Below, piece after piece: positions 46,258 to 55,434 of a stretch of 64,000 bases of DNA (positions within the stretch are counted from its first letter, which is position 1; each line of letters starts with the position of its first letter). The notes under the pieces are model-generated. The model searched no databases and was not told the origin of the DNA. It worked only from the letters and a program-made list of their open reading frames with translations. The position numbers were made by a program, and so were the translations under genes. The stretch comes from Desulfopila inferna (lineage in GTDB: Bacteria > Desulfobacterota > Desulfobulbia > Desulfobulbales > Desulfocapsaceae). The stretch spans positions 23,865 through 87,864 of the forward strand of contig NZ_JAFFQE010000011.1 in NCBI RefSeq assembly GCF_016919005.1. The letters run 5' to 3'.

Positions 46258-48503
46258 CTTTTACCTTCTGTTTCTGTGACTTCCGGGGAAATTAAACTCC
46301 GTTTACCGAATGATTTTTCGGTAAAGGGAAGAACCGTGCTGTTGCGGTTGAATATGCTTGCCGGCCGCAGTGTCTTTTTGTCAATTCTGCGCCAGGTGAT
46401 TCCGGGCGGCTCGGGAAGTTCCAGGCTGGAGGCATGAATAGCCTTCATTATTCTGCCCCAGACCGGCAATGCCCCGCTCGAGCCGGAGAGCGATATAGTT
46501 CGATTATCGTCGTTCCCCAGCCAGACAACCGCCAGCCGCTCTGCGGTATAGCCGGCAAACCAGCTGTCGCGCAGGTCGTCGGTGGTTCCGGTTTTTCCGG
46601 CAAATGACCGACCTTCGGCAGTGTGCAGTTTTTTTCCAGTCCCTTCCGACATAACCCTCTGCAGGGCATGGCCGAGGACAAACATGGTTTCCGGGTCAAA
46701 ACGCTGTTCCACTTCAAGACCATATCGTTTCAGTAGTTGTCCGTCGTCGGCTATGACGGCCTGGATGGAGCGCAACGGCAGATAAAAGCCACCTGAGGCG
46801 ATGGTCTGGTAGATTTGAGTTACCTGCAATGGCGACATGGAGACTGATCCCAGCAGAATCGAGGGATATGGTTCCAGCACATCGGGATATCCCAGTTGGT
46901 TAAGAATCGCTAGTATACGCGGTATTCCCACTTCCATTCCCAGGTGAACCGTGGCCAGGTTGTATGACTGGGCGAGAGCCTGATAAAGGGCTACCCGCCC
47001 ATGTTCGAGATAGTCGTAATTTCGTGGTCTCCATCTATTTCCCTTATTTTCCAGGGTAACGGCAAGATCATTGATGGGAGAAGCAAGGCTGTAGCCCTCT
47101 GTCAAGGCTGCGAGATAGACTGCCGGCTTGACCAGAGAACCGATTGCCCTGCGCACATCCAGAGCACGATTGAAACCTGGAAGCTGTGGGGTTTTAGCGC
47201 CGATGACAGCATGAACCTCGCCGGTCTCTCTTGCCGTTATCACCACCGCAGCCTCAATGGTGTCCCCTCCTGCCTTGCCCTCGAGATCGGTCAGAGTTTT
47301 CTGCAACTCCTCTTCCGCCGTCATCTGTACCGCAGGATCCAATGTTGTCAGAATTTGTACACCGCTGCCTCTCAGGTCTTCCTCCCTGTACTCCTCAACC
47401 AGCTGGCGCCGCACCAGCTCAAGAAAGGCGGGAAATCGATTAAGACCGCTTTTTTGTACCATCACATTACTGAGTGGCTGCTCCATGGCCTGTTTGTAGA
47501 GGGAGGTATCGATGATATTTTCCTGCAACATACTCTGCAGAACGCTGTTCCTGCGGGCAAGACTCTTCTCCGGATTACGACGGGGATCATAGAGCGAAGG
47601 ACCTTTGACCATGCCGACAAGTGTCGCTGTCTGTGCAACCGTCAAATCGGACAGGTTCCGTCTGAAGTAGAACCGGCTTGCCAGCCCGAACCCGTGAATG
47701 GCCCGGCTGCCATCCTGCCCCAGAAAAACTTCATTGACATATGCTGTTAAAATCTCATCCTTGCTGTAGCGAGATTCCAGAAGAAAGGATATGACGGCCT
47801 CCTGGAATTTACGGGAGAATGTCCGTTCGCTGGTAAGGAAAAAATTCTTGACCAGCTGCTGGGTCAGGGTGCTGCCCCCCTGAACGGCGCGGCCCGCTTT
47901 GAAATTTGCCAGAACAGCCCGGGCGATCCCGGTGATGGAGATACCATGGTGACTGAGAAAGTTTTTATCTTCCACCGCCATCAAGGTTTCCTTGAGAAGA
48001 GCGGGGATATGTTCTTCCTCGATGATGATCCGATCCTCATGGATCAGCGGATGAAAGCTGCCTATTTTAGCCGGATCCAACCTGACGAAACTTACCTCCT
48101 CCTGGGTGCGGAAGTCGCTGATCCGCACGACTTGATCGTTCCGGAAAGAAACCGTCAGCGATTTTGATTTTTCCAGGCCGGAGGGAAAGGTAAAGTCTCT
48201 GGTAACCAGCTCAAACTCATTTCCCTTGCGATTATAACCACCGGATGACTGAACATCCTCTTCCTGTCGATATCCCGAGAGCTCAAGCTCTTTTTCAAAC
48301 ATTTCCGGAGTAAGTGGTAGTCCGGCATAAAGTTCCAATGGTCTGGCATAAACCACGGCCGGAAGAGACCACCGTTTACCATCAAACTTCTCACTGATCT
48401 CCAGGTTGAGCTGCCTCAACCACCAGAGTGCGCCAACAGAGGCAGCCAACAGCACGACAATACAAACGGCAACCAGCCTTCTTGAGGAAAAAATAGCTCT
48501 CAT
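46254..48503 (-). CDS. mrcB: penicillin-binding protein 1b-type bifunctional peptidoglycan synthase
   Basis: 749 aa class A PBP. Order: N-terminal membrane anchor (about residues 10-30), UB2H-like domain (about 70-150), glycosyltransferase GT51 with VEDKNFLSHHG and QGGSTLTQQLVKNF, then transpeptidase with SLVKP (SxxK), QSYN and FAGKTGTTDD. Polymerises and cross-links peptidoglycan in the periplasm. The UB2H-like part suggests PBP1b rather than PBP1a. Preceded by a secreted DUF4412-like protein and followed with a 4-base overlap by a TPR lipoprotein, probably one operon. Confidence 0.94.
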   Translation of the reverse strand: MRAIFSSRRLVAVCIVVLLAASVGALWWLRQLNLEISEKFDGKRWSLPAVVYARPLELYAGLPLTPEMFEKELELSGYRQEEDVQSSGGYNRKGNEFELVTRDFTFPSGLEKSKSLTVSFRNDQVVRISDFRTQEEVSFVRLDPAKIGSFHPLIHEDRIIIEEEHIPALLKETLMAVEDKNFLSHHGISITGIARAVLANFKAGRAVQGGSTLTQQLVKNFFLTSERTFSRKFQEAVISFLLESRYSKDEILTAYVNEVFLGQDGSRAIHGFGLASRFYFRRNLSDLTVAQTATLVGMVKGPSLYDPRRNPEKSLARRNSVLQSMLQENIIDTSLYKQAMEQPLSNVMVQKSGLNRFPAFLELVRRQLVEEYREEDLRGSGVQILTTLDPAVQMTAEEELQKTLTDLEGKAGGDTIEAAVVITARETGEVHAVIGAKTPQLPGFNRALDVRRAIGSLVKPAVYLAALTEGYSLASPINDLAVTLENKGNRWRPRNYDYLEHGRVALYQALAQSYNLATVHLGMEVGIPRILAILNQLGYPDVLEPYPSILLGSVSMSPLQVTQIYQTIASGGFYLPLRSIQAVIADDGQLLKRYGLEVEQRFDPETMFVLGHALQRVMSEGTGKKLHTAEGRSFAGKTGTTDDLRDSWFAGYTAERLAVVWLGNDDNRTISLSGSSGALPVWGRIMKAIHASSLELPEPPGITWRRIDKKTLRPASIFNRNSTVLPFTEKSFGKRSLISPEVTETEGKR

Positions 48504-48530
48504 AACTTACAAAACAGGTTTTTTTTCATT

Positions 48531-49253
48531 TTACTCCGTACCCGCCATAAACATCTCTTCAAGCTCCAGCTTTTTAAAGCCGGCAGGCGGGGCAAACTCC
48601 GAGTCATCAATATTTTCTTCCGCTATGGACACGGTATCGCTGTTGTATTCTTTTTCACCGAAATCATAGGATATACTGCGCAGTTCCCATCCTTTCAGGG
48701 ACAGTTCCCGGTAGGCTTTGGAACTTTCCACCGGATCTCCGCCGGCATCGAGGCATTCCATGAATTGTTGATGGCTGGCGGAATTTCCCAGTTCACTCAT
48801 TAAACCGGAATTCATGGTCAGCCAGACCTCCTCATAGAGCTCACCATCGACGATCACCTGGTATTTTTCAGCCTTCAGTCCCGCAATGTTTTCCTGTCCC
48901 GCAGCAACTACTTCCACCATCTCGGCTGCGTTTTCTTCGGAATCGCCAAACGCACCTTCCATCTGGCTGAATGCCTCGGTAATTTTCCGCATATATCCGC
49001 AATACTCTGCCAAGGTGCCGGTGGCATAAATCTGCTGCGAACCGTCAACCAGGTTTATCCGATCGACATTATAATCTATCACCAGATAAGAATCCGTTTC
49101 ATCTCCCTCAGTGTGTTTAATTTTACCTTTGGAAATAAATGTCGTTGTTCCCTCTCCGTCTTTTAGAATCCAGCCGCCGTACAGCAGAGAAGGTGAGAGA
49201 AGAGATATGAATACAAGAACCAAACACCCTTTAAAAAAATGCCAATCCCGCAT
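48531..49253 (-). CDS. secreted protein, DUF4412-like
   Basis: 240 aa with a signal peptide (ending SLLYGGW near residue 27). The rest is a beta-rich domain like DUF4412/LolA-type lipoprotein-handling folds ('YNVDRINLVDGSQQIYATG', 'IAGLKAEKYQVIVDGELYEEVWLTM'). No function established. It leads the operon with mrcB 27 bases away. AAA- or GGAG-type start signals are weak. Periplasmic; role unknown. Confidence 0.6.
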   Translation of the reverse strand: MRDWHFFKGCLVLVFISLLSPSLLYGGWILKDGEGTTTFISKGKIKHTEGDETDSYLVIDYNVDRINLVDGSQQIYATGTLAEYCGYMRKITEAFSQMEGAFGDSEENAAEMVEVVAAGQENIAGLKAEKYQVIVDGELYEEVWLTMNSGLMSELGNSASHQQFMECLDAGGDPVESSKAYRELSLKGWELRSISYDFGEKEYNSDTVSIAEENIDDSEFAPPAGFKKLELEEMFMAGTE

Positions 49254-49835
49254 GAGAAACCTCCATAAGGTAAATGATTAAGCACTTAGTGCCTTACTCC
49301 TGAGAGTCTGCCATAAAAAACAAGAAAATAGAATATACTGTTAAAGGTTCCAGCTTAAATACACCAGGTACTTATTCAGCTCCGCCGGGAAGCACCACTT
49401 GAAAATTACACAACGTCACTGGGAACTCCATGTTCACCGAAATGACAGCAAGAGAATAATTTTTGCAAAAACCATCATACATGATCGTTGTATAGATTTC
49501 TGCTGTTATTAAGCTTTTTCCGAGTCCGCGAAAATTTCATGTTTGCTTCTTCGCTTTAAGGCAACGGCCTGTATCATTCTATGCCTACTGTCCATTCGAG
49601 CCGTATTATCCTTCCATATAAGACTGTAAAAGATATTTGCATCTTCGCCTGGAAGTCGGATCACAATGGTATACGCGGCAATGCAGCCTCTATTGCTGGG
49701 TCGGCCTCCTTCAACCCATTCGGAATATTAATTCTCTCAACCGCTCTTTACCACCGGGAATGTTTCTTGCAAATTGAAAAACATTCCTGCTGGTATTTCA
49801 ACCCGACTTCCTTTCTTCAACTAAGAGCAGACGCC
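49254..49835. other. intergenic region, divergent leaders
   Basis: Leader of the DUF4412-like gene with the palindromic AGTGCCTTACT (49288-49298), then AT-rich sequence with no supported gene. An upstream in-frame extension of the DUF421 gene from 49581 is open but not protein-like. Confidence 0.45.
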
Positions 49836-50360
49836 ATGAACAATCTCTTTTTCAACGACTGGGAAAGTTTAATCAGAGTCTTTATCCAGACAATTCTGGC
49901 CTACCTGTGCATGATTGTCTTGCTGCGTATCACCGGCAAAAGGACTCTTGCAAAAATGAATGCCTTTGATTTTGTCATCACCATTGCCCTGGGGTCAACC
50001 CTGGCCACCATGGCGCTCAACAAAAACGTGGCAGTTACCGAGGGGGCCCTGGCTATTTTTCTCCTCATCGGCATGCAGTACCTGATAACCTGGCTTTCGG
50101 TACGAAAAAGAGTAGTTAAAAACCTGGTTACCAGCCAACCCAGAATGCTGCTTTACCGGGGAGAGATACTTGATCATTCTATGAGAAAGGAAAGGGTCAC
50201 CCGGGAAGAGCTCAATCTGGCGGCGCGGAGCAGCGGCGCAGCCACTTTGCGGGAAATCGATATTATTATTTTAGAGACAACAGGCAAAATTACAGTAATC
50301 CCCCGGTTTCAATCTACGGATAAAGATACCTTGGAAGATGTAAACAAACCTGAGGATTAA
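49836..50360 (+). CDS. DUF421 (YetF/YrbG-type) membrane protein
   Basis: 174 aa from ATG 49836. Three membrane helices ('LAYLCMIVLLRITGKRTLAKMNAFDFVITIALGS' and two more) followed by a soluble DUF421 domain ('PRMLLYRGEILDHSMRKERVTREELN', 'REIDIIILETTGKITVI'). The motif pattern is complete. Function unknown; YetF in Bacillus is described as tetrameric and linked to spore germination. The start is supported by family length; the upstream open frame is not coding-like. Confidence 0.8.
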   Translation: MNNLFFNDWESLIRVFIQTILAYLCMIVLLRITGKRTLAKMNAFDFVITIALGSTLATMALNKNVAVTEGALAIFLLIGMQYLITWLSVRKRVVKNLVTSQPRMLLYRGEILDHSMRKERVTREELNLAARSSGAATLREIDIIILETTGKITVIPRFQSTDKDTLEDVNKPED

Positions 50361-50662
50361 TACCATACTCCTGAAGAAACGCCACTGCTCCTGTCCTTTC
50401 CGCATCTATTTCTGAGTTCTCTTCGGCAAAGGTGCTATGCAGATATTTCAATTTACCTTTTCCTCACATAGGGTAAAATAGCCGATTCCACTACCTGGTG
50501 CCCGTCCATAATGGCACTTTCTGGATCATGCTTACTGTCCTAACCAGTCGGAGTCTGCGCTGTGGTTAAATTCATCGAGCGCCTGGTTAGACAGATAGCG
50601 TAGACTTCGAAATTGCTCATTTCTGGACAGACACTATCTGAGATGAAAGGAGAATTGAGACA
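50361..50662. other. intergenic region
   Basis: 302 bases between the DUF421 gene and the sulfite reductase gene. AT-rich; no supported gene or signal. Confidence 0.4.
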
Positions 50663-51322
50663 ATGCTGAAAGATGGACAAAAAGGAGTGATCCTCCAAAG
50701 AGACAAAGAAACCTATGCAATCGCTCCACATATACCCTGCGGGATTGTAACCCCGGAGATGCTCGAGCTATTCGCAGAGGTCGCCAGGAAATATGATGCG
50801 GCTGCTCTGAAAATCACCAGCGCGGCCCGCATAGCCATCGTCGGGATTAAAGAGGAAGATGTCGATAATATCTGGAAAGATTTGAATACCACACCGGGAC
50901 ATGCGGTCGGCCTCTGCGTCCGCAGTGTCAAAGTGTGTCCGGGAATAACGTTTTGTCGCCTGGCCAAACAGGACAGCATCGAGATGGGTATGAAGATCGA
51001 CAGTAAATATCATGGCATGCCCATGCCCAGTAAAATGAAAATGGCTGTCAGCGGCTGCAAAATACAATGCGGTGAAAACTGCATTAAAGATTTATCCCTG
51101 TACGGAACCGCTGGGGGATGGACTGTTCTGGTGGGTGGTATGGGTGGCATTAAACCCCGGCTTGCTGAAGTTCTTGCTGAAGATGTCACAACGGAGCAGG
51201 CGGAAGAGATCATCGAGAAAACTATCGATTATTACAAGAAAAATTCCAAACGCGCCCGTCTCGGCTTCATGCTGGACGAGATTGGCATCCAGACCTTGAG
51301 AGACGCGGTTACAGGAGAATAG
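50663..51322 (+). CDS. assimilatory-type sirohaem sulfite reductase (small, single-subunit)
   Basis: 219 aa, matching the small assimilatory-type sulfite reductase of Desulfovibrio in size. Reduces sulfite to sulfide with a sirohaem-4Fe4S centre. The ligands are C-x5-C in VKVCPGITFCRL and C-x3-C in SGCKIQCGENC; sirohaem-contact arginine-like 'TSAARIAIVGI' precedes. It lacks the ferredoxin-fold repeat of dissimilatory DsrAB. ATG at 50663 with GGAG in the vicinity. Stands alone, with no sirohaem synthesis or electron donor gene alongside. Related nitrite/sulfite reductase half-domain proteins (AsrC-like) are the alternative reading. Confidence 0.85.
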   Translation: MLKDGQKGVILQRDKETYAIAPHIPCGIVTPEMLELFAEVARKYDAAALKITSAARIAIVGIKEEDVDNIWKDLNTTPGHAVGLCVRSVKVCPGITFCRLAKQDSIEMGMKIDSKYHGMPMPSKMKMAVSGCKIQCGENCIKDLSLYGTAGGWTVLVGGMGGIKPRLAEVLAEDVTTEQAEEIIEKTIDYYKKNSKRARLGFMLDEIGIQTLRDAVTGE

Positions 51323-51327
51323 CGGGA

Positions 51328-51535
51328 TTGATAAAAGCTTCGCGATAAGCACCCGTACGGGCATAAACTCCGACTTCGAGAAAGCCTGATCTCCGGCGTT
51401 GCCGGTTTTTCGCAGGACTGTAACATATTGCTAGTATAGTCAAAGGCCTGCCATAAACATATATCGAACTTTTATCCAGCTATCTGAGAGCCTGAAAGAT
51501 TGGTGGCAACTTTTTACGAAACTACCATAAAGGGT
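51328..51535. repeat. MITE-like repeat element, copy 3
   Basis: Immediately after the sulfite reductase gene. Contains the inverted 44-base block (51342-51385; 43 of 44 identical to 40213-40256 reversed) and ends with the CTTTTTACGAAA terminus seen at 40.28 kb. Longer than copy 1 because of an extra internal segment. Confidence 0.65.
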
Positions 51536-51614
51536 ATATTTATAATACAATATGATATATATTTAGTGTTAGACTGAAACGATAATTTCAGCATTCCACG
51601 GCACTGAGGATTCC

Positions 51615-52214
51615 ATGAAACTACTGGTAAAAATTACCCTTGTTTTTATCATATTTCTCTTTGCGGCAGTGAACAGTGGTGCCGCGGGCCGATATTACGG
51701 TCACGGCTATACATCTTACGGCCCTCGTCATAATTATTATAATTACCGCAGTCACTACTCCGGCTCCGACCAATTCTGGATTTACCTGGGGGCGGGGTTG
51801 CTTTCAGGAGTCCTGGTCAGCACTATCGTTAATGCCGGTCCCCGGCAGAGAACTGTTATTTATGAAGAGCCATGGCAAACCGTCATCTACGAGCCGCGCC
51901 GGAGAGCCGTGGTTTACCGGACACCACCACGAACAATCGTCCGAATTCCCCATCCGCAGGTAACCACCATTGTTCCGCAGGAGAATTACCGGCGGCAGGA
52001 GCTGATCCTCAGCCGAGTGGAAACGACCCCTCAGCTCCTTAATATCCGTGCCACGCCCGATCTTGATGCCGATATTACCGGGCAGCTTCAGCAGGGAACT
52101 ATTGTGGAAGTAATAGGTGCCGCTCCCGACTGGCTTTATATCAAAACCGACTCCGACCATTACGGCTGGGTCATGCTGCAGTATACCCGGCCTGCCGGCG
52201 GACCGGTAGGCTAA
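51615..52214 (+). CDS. exported protein with C-terminal SH3 domain
   Basis: 199 aa. Signal peptide (residues 1-24, ending NSGAAG), then a Tyr/His/Arg-rich, low-complexity region ('YYGHGYTSYGPRHNYYNYRS') with one membrane segment (about residues 56-72), a basic stretch, and a bacterial SH3-type domain ('LNIRATPDLDADITGQLQQGTIVEVIGA' , 'YGWVMLQYTRPA', residues about 138-192). SH3b domains bind cell wall or recognise peptides. Function unknown. Only 8 bases from the convergent acyl-CoA dehydrogenase. Confidence 0.75.
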   Translation: MKLLVKITLVFIIFLFAAVNSGAAGRYYGHGYTSYGPRHNYYNYRSHYSGSDQFWIYLGAGLLSGVLVSTIVNAGPRQRTVIYEEPWQTVIYEPRRRAVVYRTPPRTIVRIPHPQVTTIVPQENYRRQELILSRVETTPQLLNIRATPDLDADITGQLQQGTIVEVIGAAPDWLYIKTDSDHYGWVMLQYTRPAGGPVG

Positions 52215-52222
52215 TAAGCAGG

Positions 52223-53821
52223 TTAAAAAACGTCCTCCACCTCCGCCAACGCCAGGTCCTGATAGGCATGAAAGAGACGGTGACAGAAATCGTCCCATTG
52301 CCGGCAGATTTCTCCCGCCGCCTCACTCGGTATTGTCAAGTCCGCATAGGCTACCAGCTCCTCGATTTCCTCCTCAAGCTCTCTAACCACAACGTTTTCC
52401 GCTCCTGTCAGCAGACTTCGCACAAATTTCGACGGTTCATACCACGCTTTGACCTGCTGCAAATCCCGGTGAATCTGACTAAGCAGCACATTACGCGGCC
52501 CTTCCCAGAGTTCATTCACCGCGGCATCCCGATACAACCTCGGCAAAGCGGAAAAATCTTCCATAACACCATGACCGCCGAAGATTGACATGGCCAGGCG
52601 CAACTGGTCTACCGCATCCCATGAAGTGGTTATCTTCTGGAGCATCACCAGTTCACGAACCTCAAGTCTCTTTTGCCGCAATGGGAGAGGATCACTTTTG
52701 TTGATGCCGACTTTGATTTTGCCGTCGAGTGCCAGAAATTGCCCGTAGATTTTGAAGGCTCCTGCCGTTGACCGTCGGGCAAAGAAATCCAGCTCGTCTA
52801 TCTGTGTGGCCACCATGGGAAACCGTGCTACGTTTTGACCGAACGCTTCCCTGAATTCACTGTATTGCCGGGCTTCGCGGGCAGCTCTGGTCATACTGGC
52901 AGCTCCTGAGAGCCCTACAGTCAGACGGGAATGAGTAAGGACAACACCGACAACATTGGCCAGGCCGCGACCAAGGGGTCCAACCTGGTAGGCCTGTGCA
53001 CCATTAAAGGTAATTTCCGCCGTGGGCAATTCAGCCGTCCCCATTTTCCATTTCAGGCGATCGATGGTAAAACCATTGCGGACCTCCTTTGCCTTGTCTC
53101 CCGGAAGCCAGGAGGGCACCACAAACAGGCCCACCTTCTCCGAGCCCTGCGGCTTTGCGGTTACCACGGCATAATCGGCGTGGACGGCGGAACAAAAAAA
53201 CTTTGTACCGTAAAGTCTCCATAATACCCCGTCCTGCAGTGCTTCGACCACATTGGCGGGAATATCCGAACCTCCCTGAATCTCAGTGAGATATTGGGCT
53301 CCGATACCAAAATCACCGTCTTTTCCTTCCTTGCAATGCATGAGAATCCGCTGAGTCTCGGGGCTTTCCCCAAATCCCTCCAGGAGCGCCACCAGACCCT
53401 CCGTACACACCAGTGGACAGGCGATGCATGCTTCCCCATTCTGATAGATCAGGAACATTTTCATCAGGCTTTCCCAGGGATTCATCTTCCCGGAGAATAA
53501 ACCCTCGCTGAAGATCTCCTTTTCCATGAGAGTTGTCTCCATTGGCCTGACAACCCTGTCGATCCGGTGATTATGAGCGTCATAATTGAGAAGATACGGC
53601 CGATTTTCCAGCCTTGCCGCACTATCGGCGAAATCGCGCCAGCGGAAGGACGCCCGTATTGAAAGTTTTCGTGCCGCCTTGTCAACGGCGTCTCGGGAAT
53701 CACCGGCAAAGTGATGGACAATCTGCTGCAGAAAAGGATCATCCGCATAATAGTCAAATTCATTTTGTTTCAGTAAAAATTCGTCAAAAGTATAGGGATT
53801 TGCTCTGGTGGGAAGGGTCAT
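52223..53821 (-). CDS. AidB-like acyl-CoA dehydrogenase family protein
   Basis: 532 aa, the larger AidB-like size class. FAD-binding blocks: 'GIGAQYLTEIQGGSDIPAN', 'YGTKFFCSAVHADYAVVTAKP', 'GGHGVMEDFSALPRLYRDAAVNELWEGPRN'. In AidB-like proteins the usual catalytic Glu position lies in 'NELWEGP'. Role may be dehydrogenation of a branched acyl-CoA or a DNA-protective function; the sequence does not decide. Its own start is supported by the downstream RR gene being 130 bases away. A stress or fatty-acid role is only an inference. Confidence 0.8.
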   Translation of the reverse strand: MTLPTRANPYTFDEFLLKQNEFDYYADDPFLQQIVHHFAGDSRDAVDKAARKLSIRASFRWRDFADSAARLENRPYLLNYDAHNHRIDRVVRPMETTLMEKEIFSEGLFSGKMNPWESLMKMFLIYQNGEACIACPLVCTEGLVALLEGFGESPETQRILMHCKEGKDGDFGIGAQYLTEIQGGSDIPANVVEALQDGVLWRLYGTKFFCSAVHADYAVVTAKPQGSEKVGLFVVPSWLPGDKAKEVRNGFTIDRLKWKMGTAELPTAEITFNGAQAYQVGPLGRGLANVVGVVLTHSRLTVGLSGAASMTRAAREARQYSEFREAFGQNVARFPMVATQIDELDFFARRSTAGAFKIYGQFLALDGKIKVGINKSDPLPLRQKRLEVRELVMLQKITTSWDAVDQLRLAMSIFGGHGVMEDFSALPRLYRDAAVNELWEGPRNVLLSQIHRDLQQVKAWYEPSKFVRSLLTGAENVVVRELEEEIEELVAYADLTIPSEAAGEICRQWDDFCHRLFHAYQDLALAEVEDVF

Positions 53822-53952
53822 AACATCCTCCGCTTAGGTTATCCTATAAAGGTGGGCCGTCAGGCAACAGGAATACTGCCACCGCAATCTTTATACTCAT
53901 TCTACCATCGGCGGAGGGCGGAGACAAAATTGGGCTTTTAAAAATACAGCCG

Positions 53953-55323
53953 CTACAGTCCCATCTTCTCCAGCCTGTAGCGCAAGGTGGCCCGGGACAG
54001 CCCAAGCATTCTCGCTGTTCTCGAGACATTGTTGCCGGATTTTTGCAGGGCAAAGCGGATGCATTTCATCTCCAATTCCTCCAGGCCGACCCGATATTCC
54101 TGGACGAGCAACGAGATAATCTGCTCGATATTCATGGTGGAAAAAGGTTTCTCGTGCGTTTCATTGAGCACCACATGCCTGCGGGTGATTCGATCACCTT
54201 TGCAGAGAATCATGGCTCGCTCGAGCACATTTTTCAACTCGCGGATATTTCCCTTCCAGGGATGGTTATACAGCATCTCCATAACCTTCTCCGAGAGGGT
54301 AGGCCTCTTGCGTCCAAAAGTTTTGCTGAACAGTTCTATAAAATGGCGGACCAGCAGAGGAATGTCGTCCCGTCGTTCGCGCAGGGGAGGAATGCGGACC
54401 GGAAACACCGAAACCCGGTAGTAGAGATCTTCACGGAAACGCTTATCGGCTACCATCTTCTCCAGATCCTTATTGGTCGCTGCGATTATACGGACATCGG
54501 CCTGAATTGATTTGTCTCCGCCGAGACGCTCAAATTCATGCGACTCGAGCACACGGAGGAATTTAGCCTGAACGTCAACTTCCATATCGCCGATCTCGTC
54601 GAGAAAGAGTGTTCCTCCGGAGGCCTGTTCAAACTTGCCCTTTTTACGCTGTTGTGCCCCGGTAAAAGCACCTCTTTCATATCCGAAGAGTTCAGCTTCC
54701 AAAAGCGACGAAGGAATAGCGGCACAGTTAACCGGTAAAAACGGCCCCTTGGAGCGAGGACTGTTAATATGGGTGGCTCTACTGAGCAGTTCCTTGCCGG
54801 TTCCGCTTTCCCCGGTTATCAGAACCGTAGTGTCGGTCCTGGACACCTCGCCGGCCATTCGCAGAATATCGCACATCTCCGCTGAATTGCCGATAATATT
54901 ATTGAAGTTGTATTTGCCTTCTATCTCCTGGCGAAGATACTTCACTTCACTGGTGAGCATACTGATCTGCAGGGCCTTCTTGACGCAGGATCTCAGTCTC
55001 TCTTCTTTGAAAGGTTTGGTCACATAATCGAAAGCCCCCTCCCGGATGGCTGTGACGGCATTGTCGATGGACCCGAAAGCGGTGATAATAATGACCGGAA
55101 CCTCGGACCTGCGGGCCTTGATGTGCGTCAGCACCTCCATGCCGTTTTTTTTAGGGAGCTTGAGATCCGTTATAACCAGATGGATGTCCTCATTTTCAAA
55201 AATTTCGAGAGCTTCTTCCCCATCAGTCGCTTCAAAAATTTTAATTTCCAAATCATTGAGGAGCATGATTATGACTTCACGCATCCTGGTTTCATCTTCG
55301 ATTATCAGTACGTTACTGAGCAA
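53953..55323 (-). CDS. NtrC-family sigma-54-dependent response regulator
   Basis: 456 aa. Receiver domain (1-120, phospho-acceptor Asp53 in VITDLKLP), AAA+ domain (about 135-375) with GESGTGKE (Walker A), GAFTGA (sigma-54 contact), 'GGTLFLDEIGDM' (Walker B) and 'RFREDLYYRVSVFPVRIPPLRER', and a Fis-type helix-turn-helix at the end ('NVSRTARMLGLSRATLRYRLEKM'). It activates sigma-54 promoters by ATP hydrolysis after phosphorylation by the adjacent kinase. The divergent TAXI-TRAP operon has a sigma-54 promoter, so it is the likely target. Overlaps nothing; 111 bases after the kinase. Confidence 0.94.
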   Translation of the reverse strand: MLSNVLIIEDETRMREVIIMLLNDLEIKIFEATDGEEALEIFENEDIHLVITDLKLPKKNGMEVLTHIKARRSEVPVIIITAFGSIDNAVTAIREGAFDYVTKPFKEERLRSCVKKALQISMLTSEVKYLRQEIEGKYNFNNIIGNSAEMCDILRMAGEVSRTDTTVLITGESGTGKELLSRATHINSPRSKGPFLPVNCAAIPSSLLEAELFGYERGAFTGAQQRKKGKFEQASGGTLFLDEIGDMEVDVQAKFLRVLESHEFERLGGDKSIQADVRIIAATNKDLEKMVADKRFREDLYYRVSVFPVRIPPLRERRDDIPLLVRHFIELFSKTFGRKRPTLSEKVMEMLYNHPWKGNIRELKNVLERAMILCKGDRITRRHVVLNETHEKPFSTMNIEQIISLLVQEYRVGLEELEMKCIRFALQKSGNNVSRTARMLGLSRATLRYRLEKMGL

Positions 55324-55434
55324 GGGTATCTCCTTTTAGGACCTTACGGATTGTTTTTCGGTTCTGGTAGCTGTTGTGTACCTGGTGCTGAAGTTCAAGG
55401 AACCGACCTGAATCAGATCTGAAGGCCGCGAACA

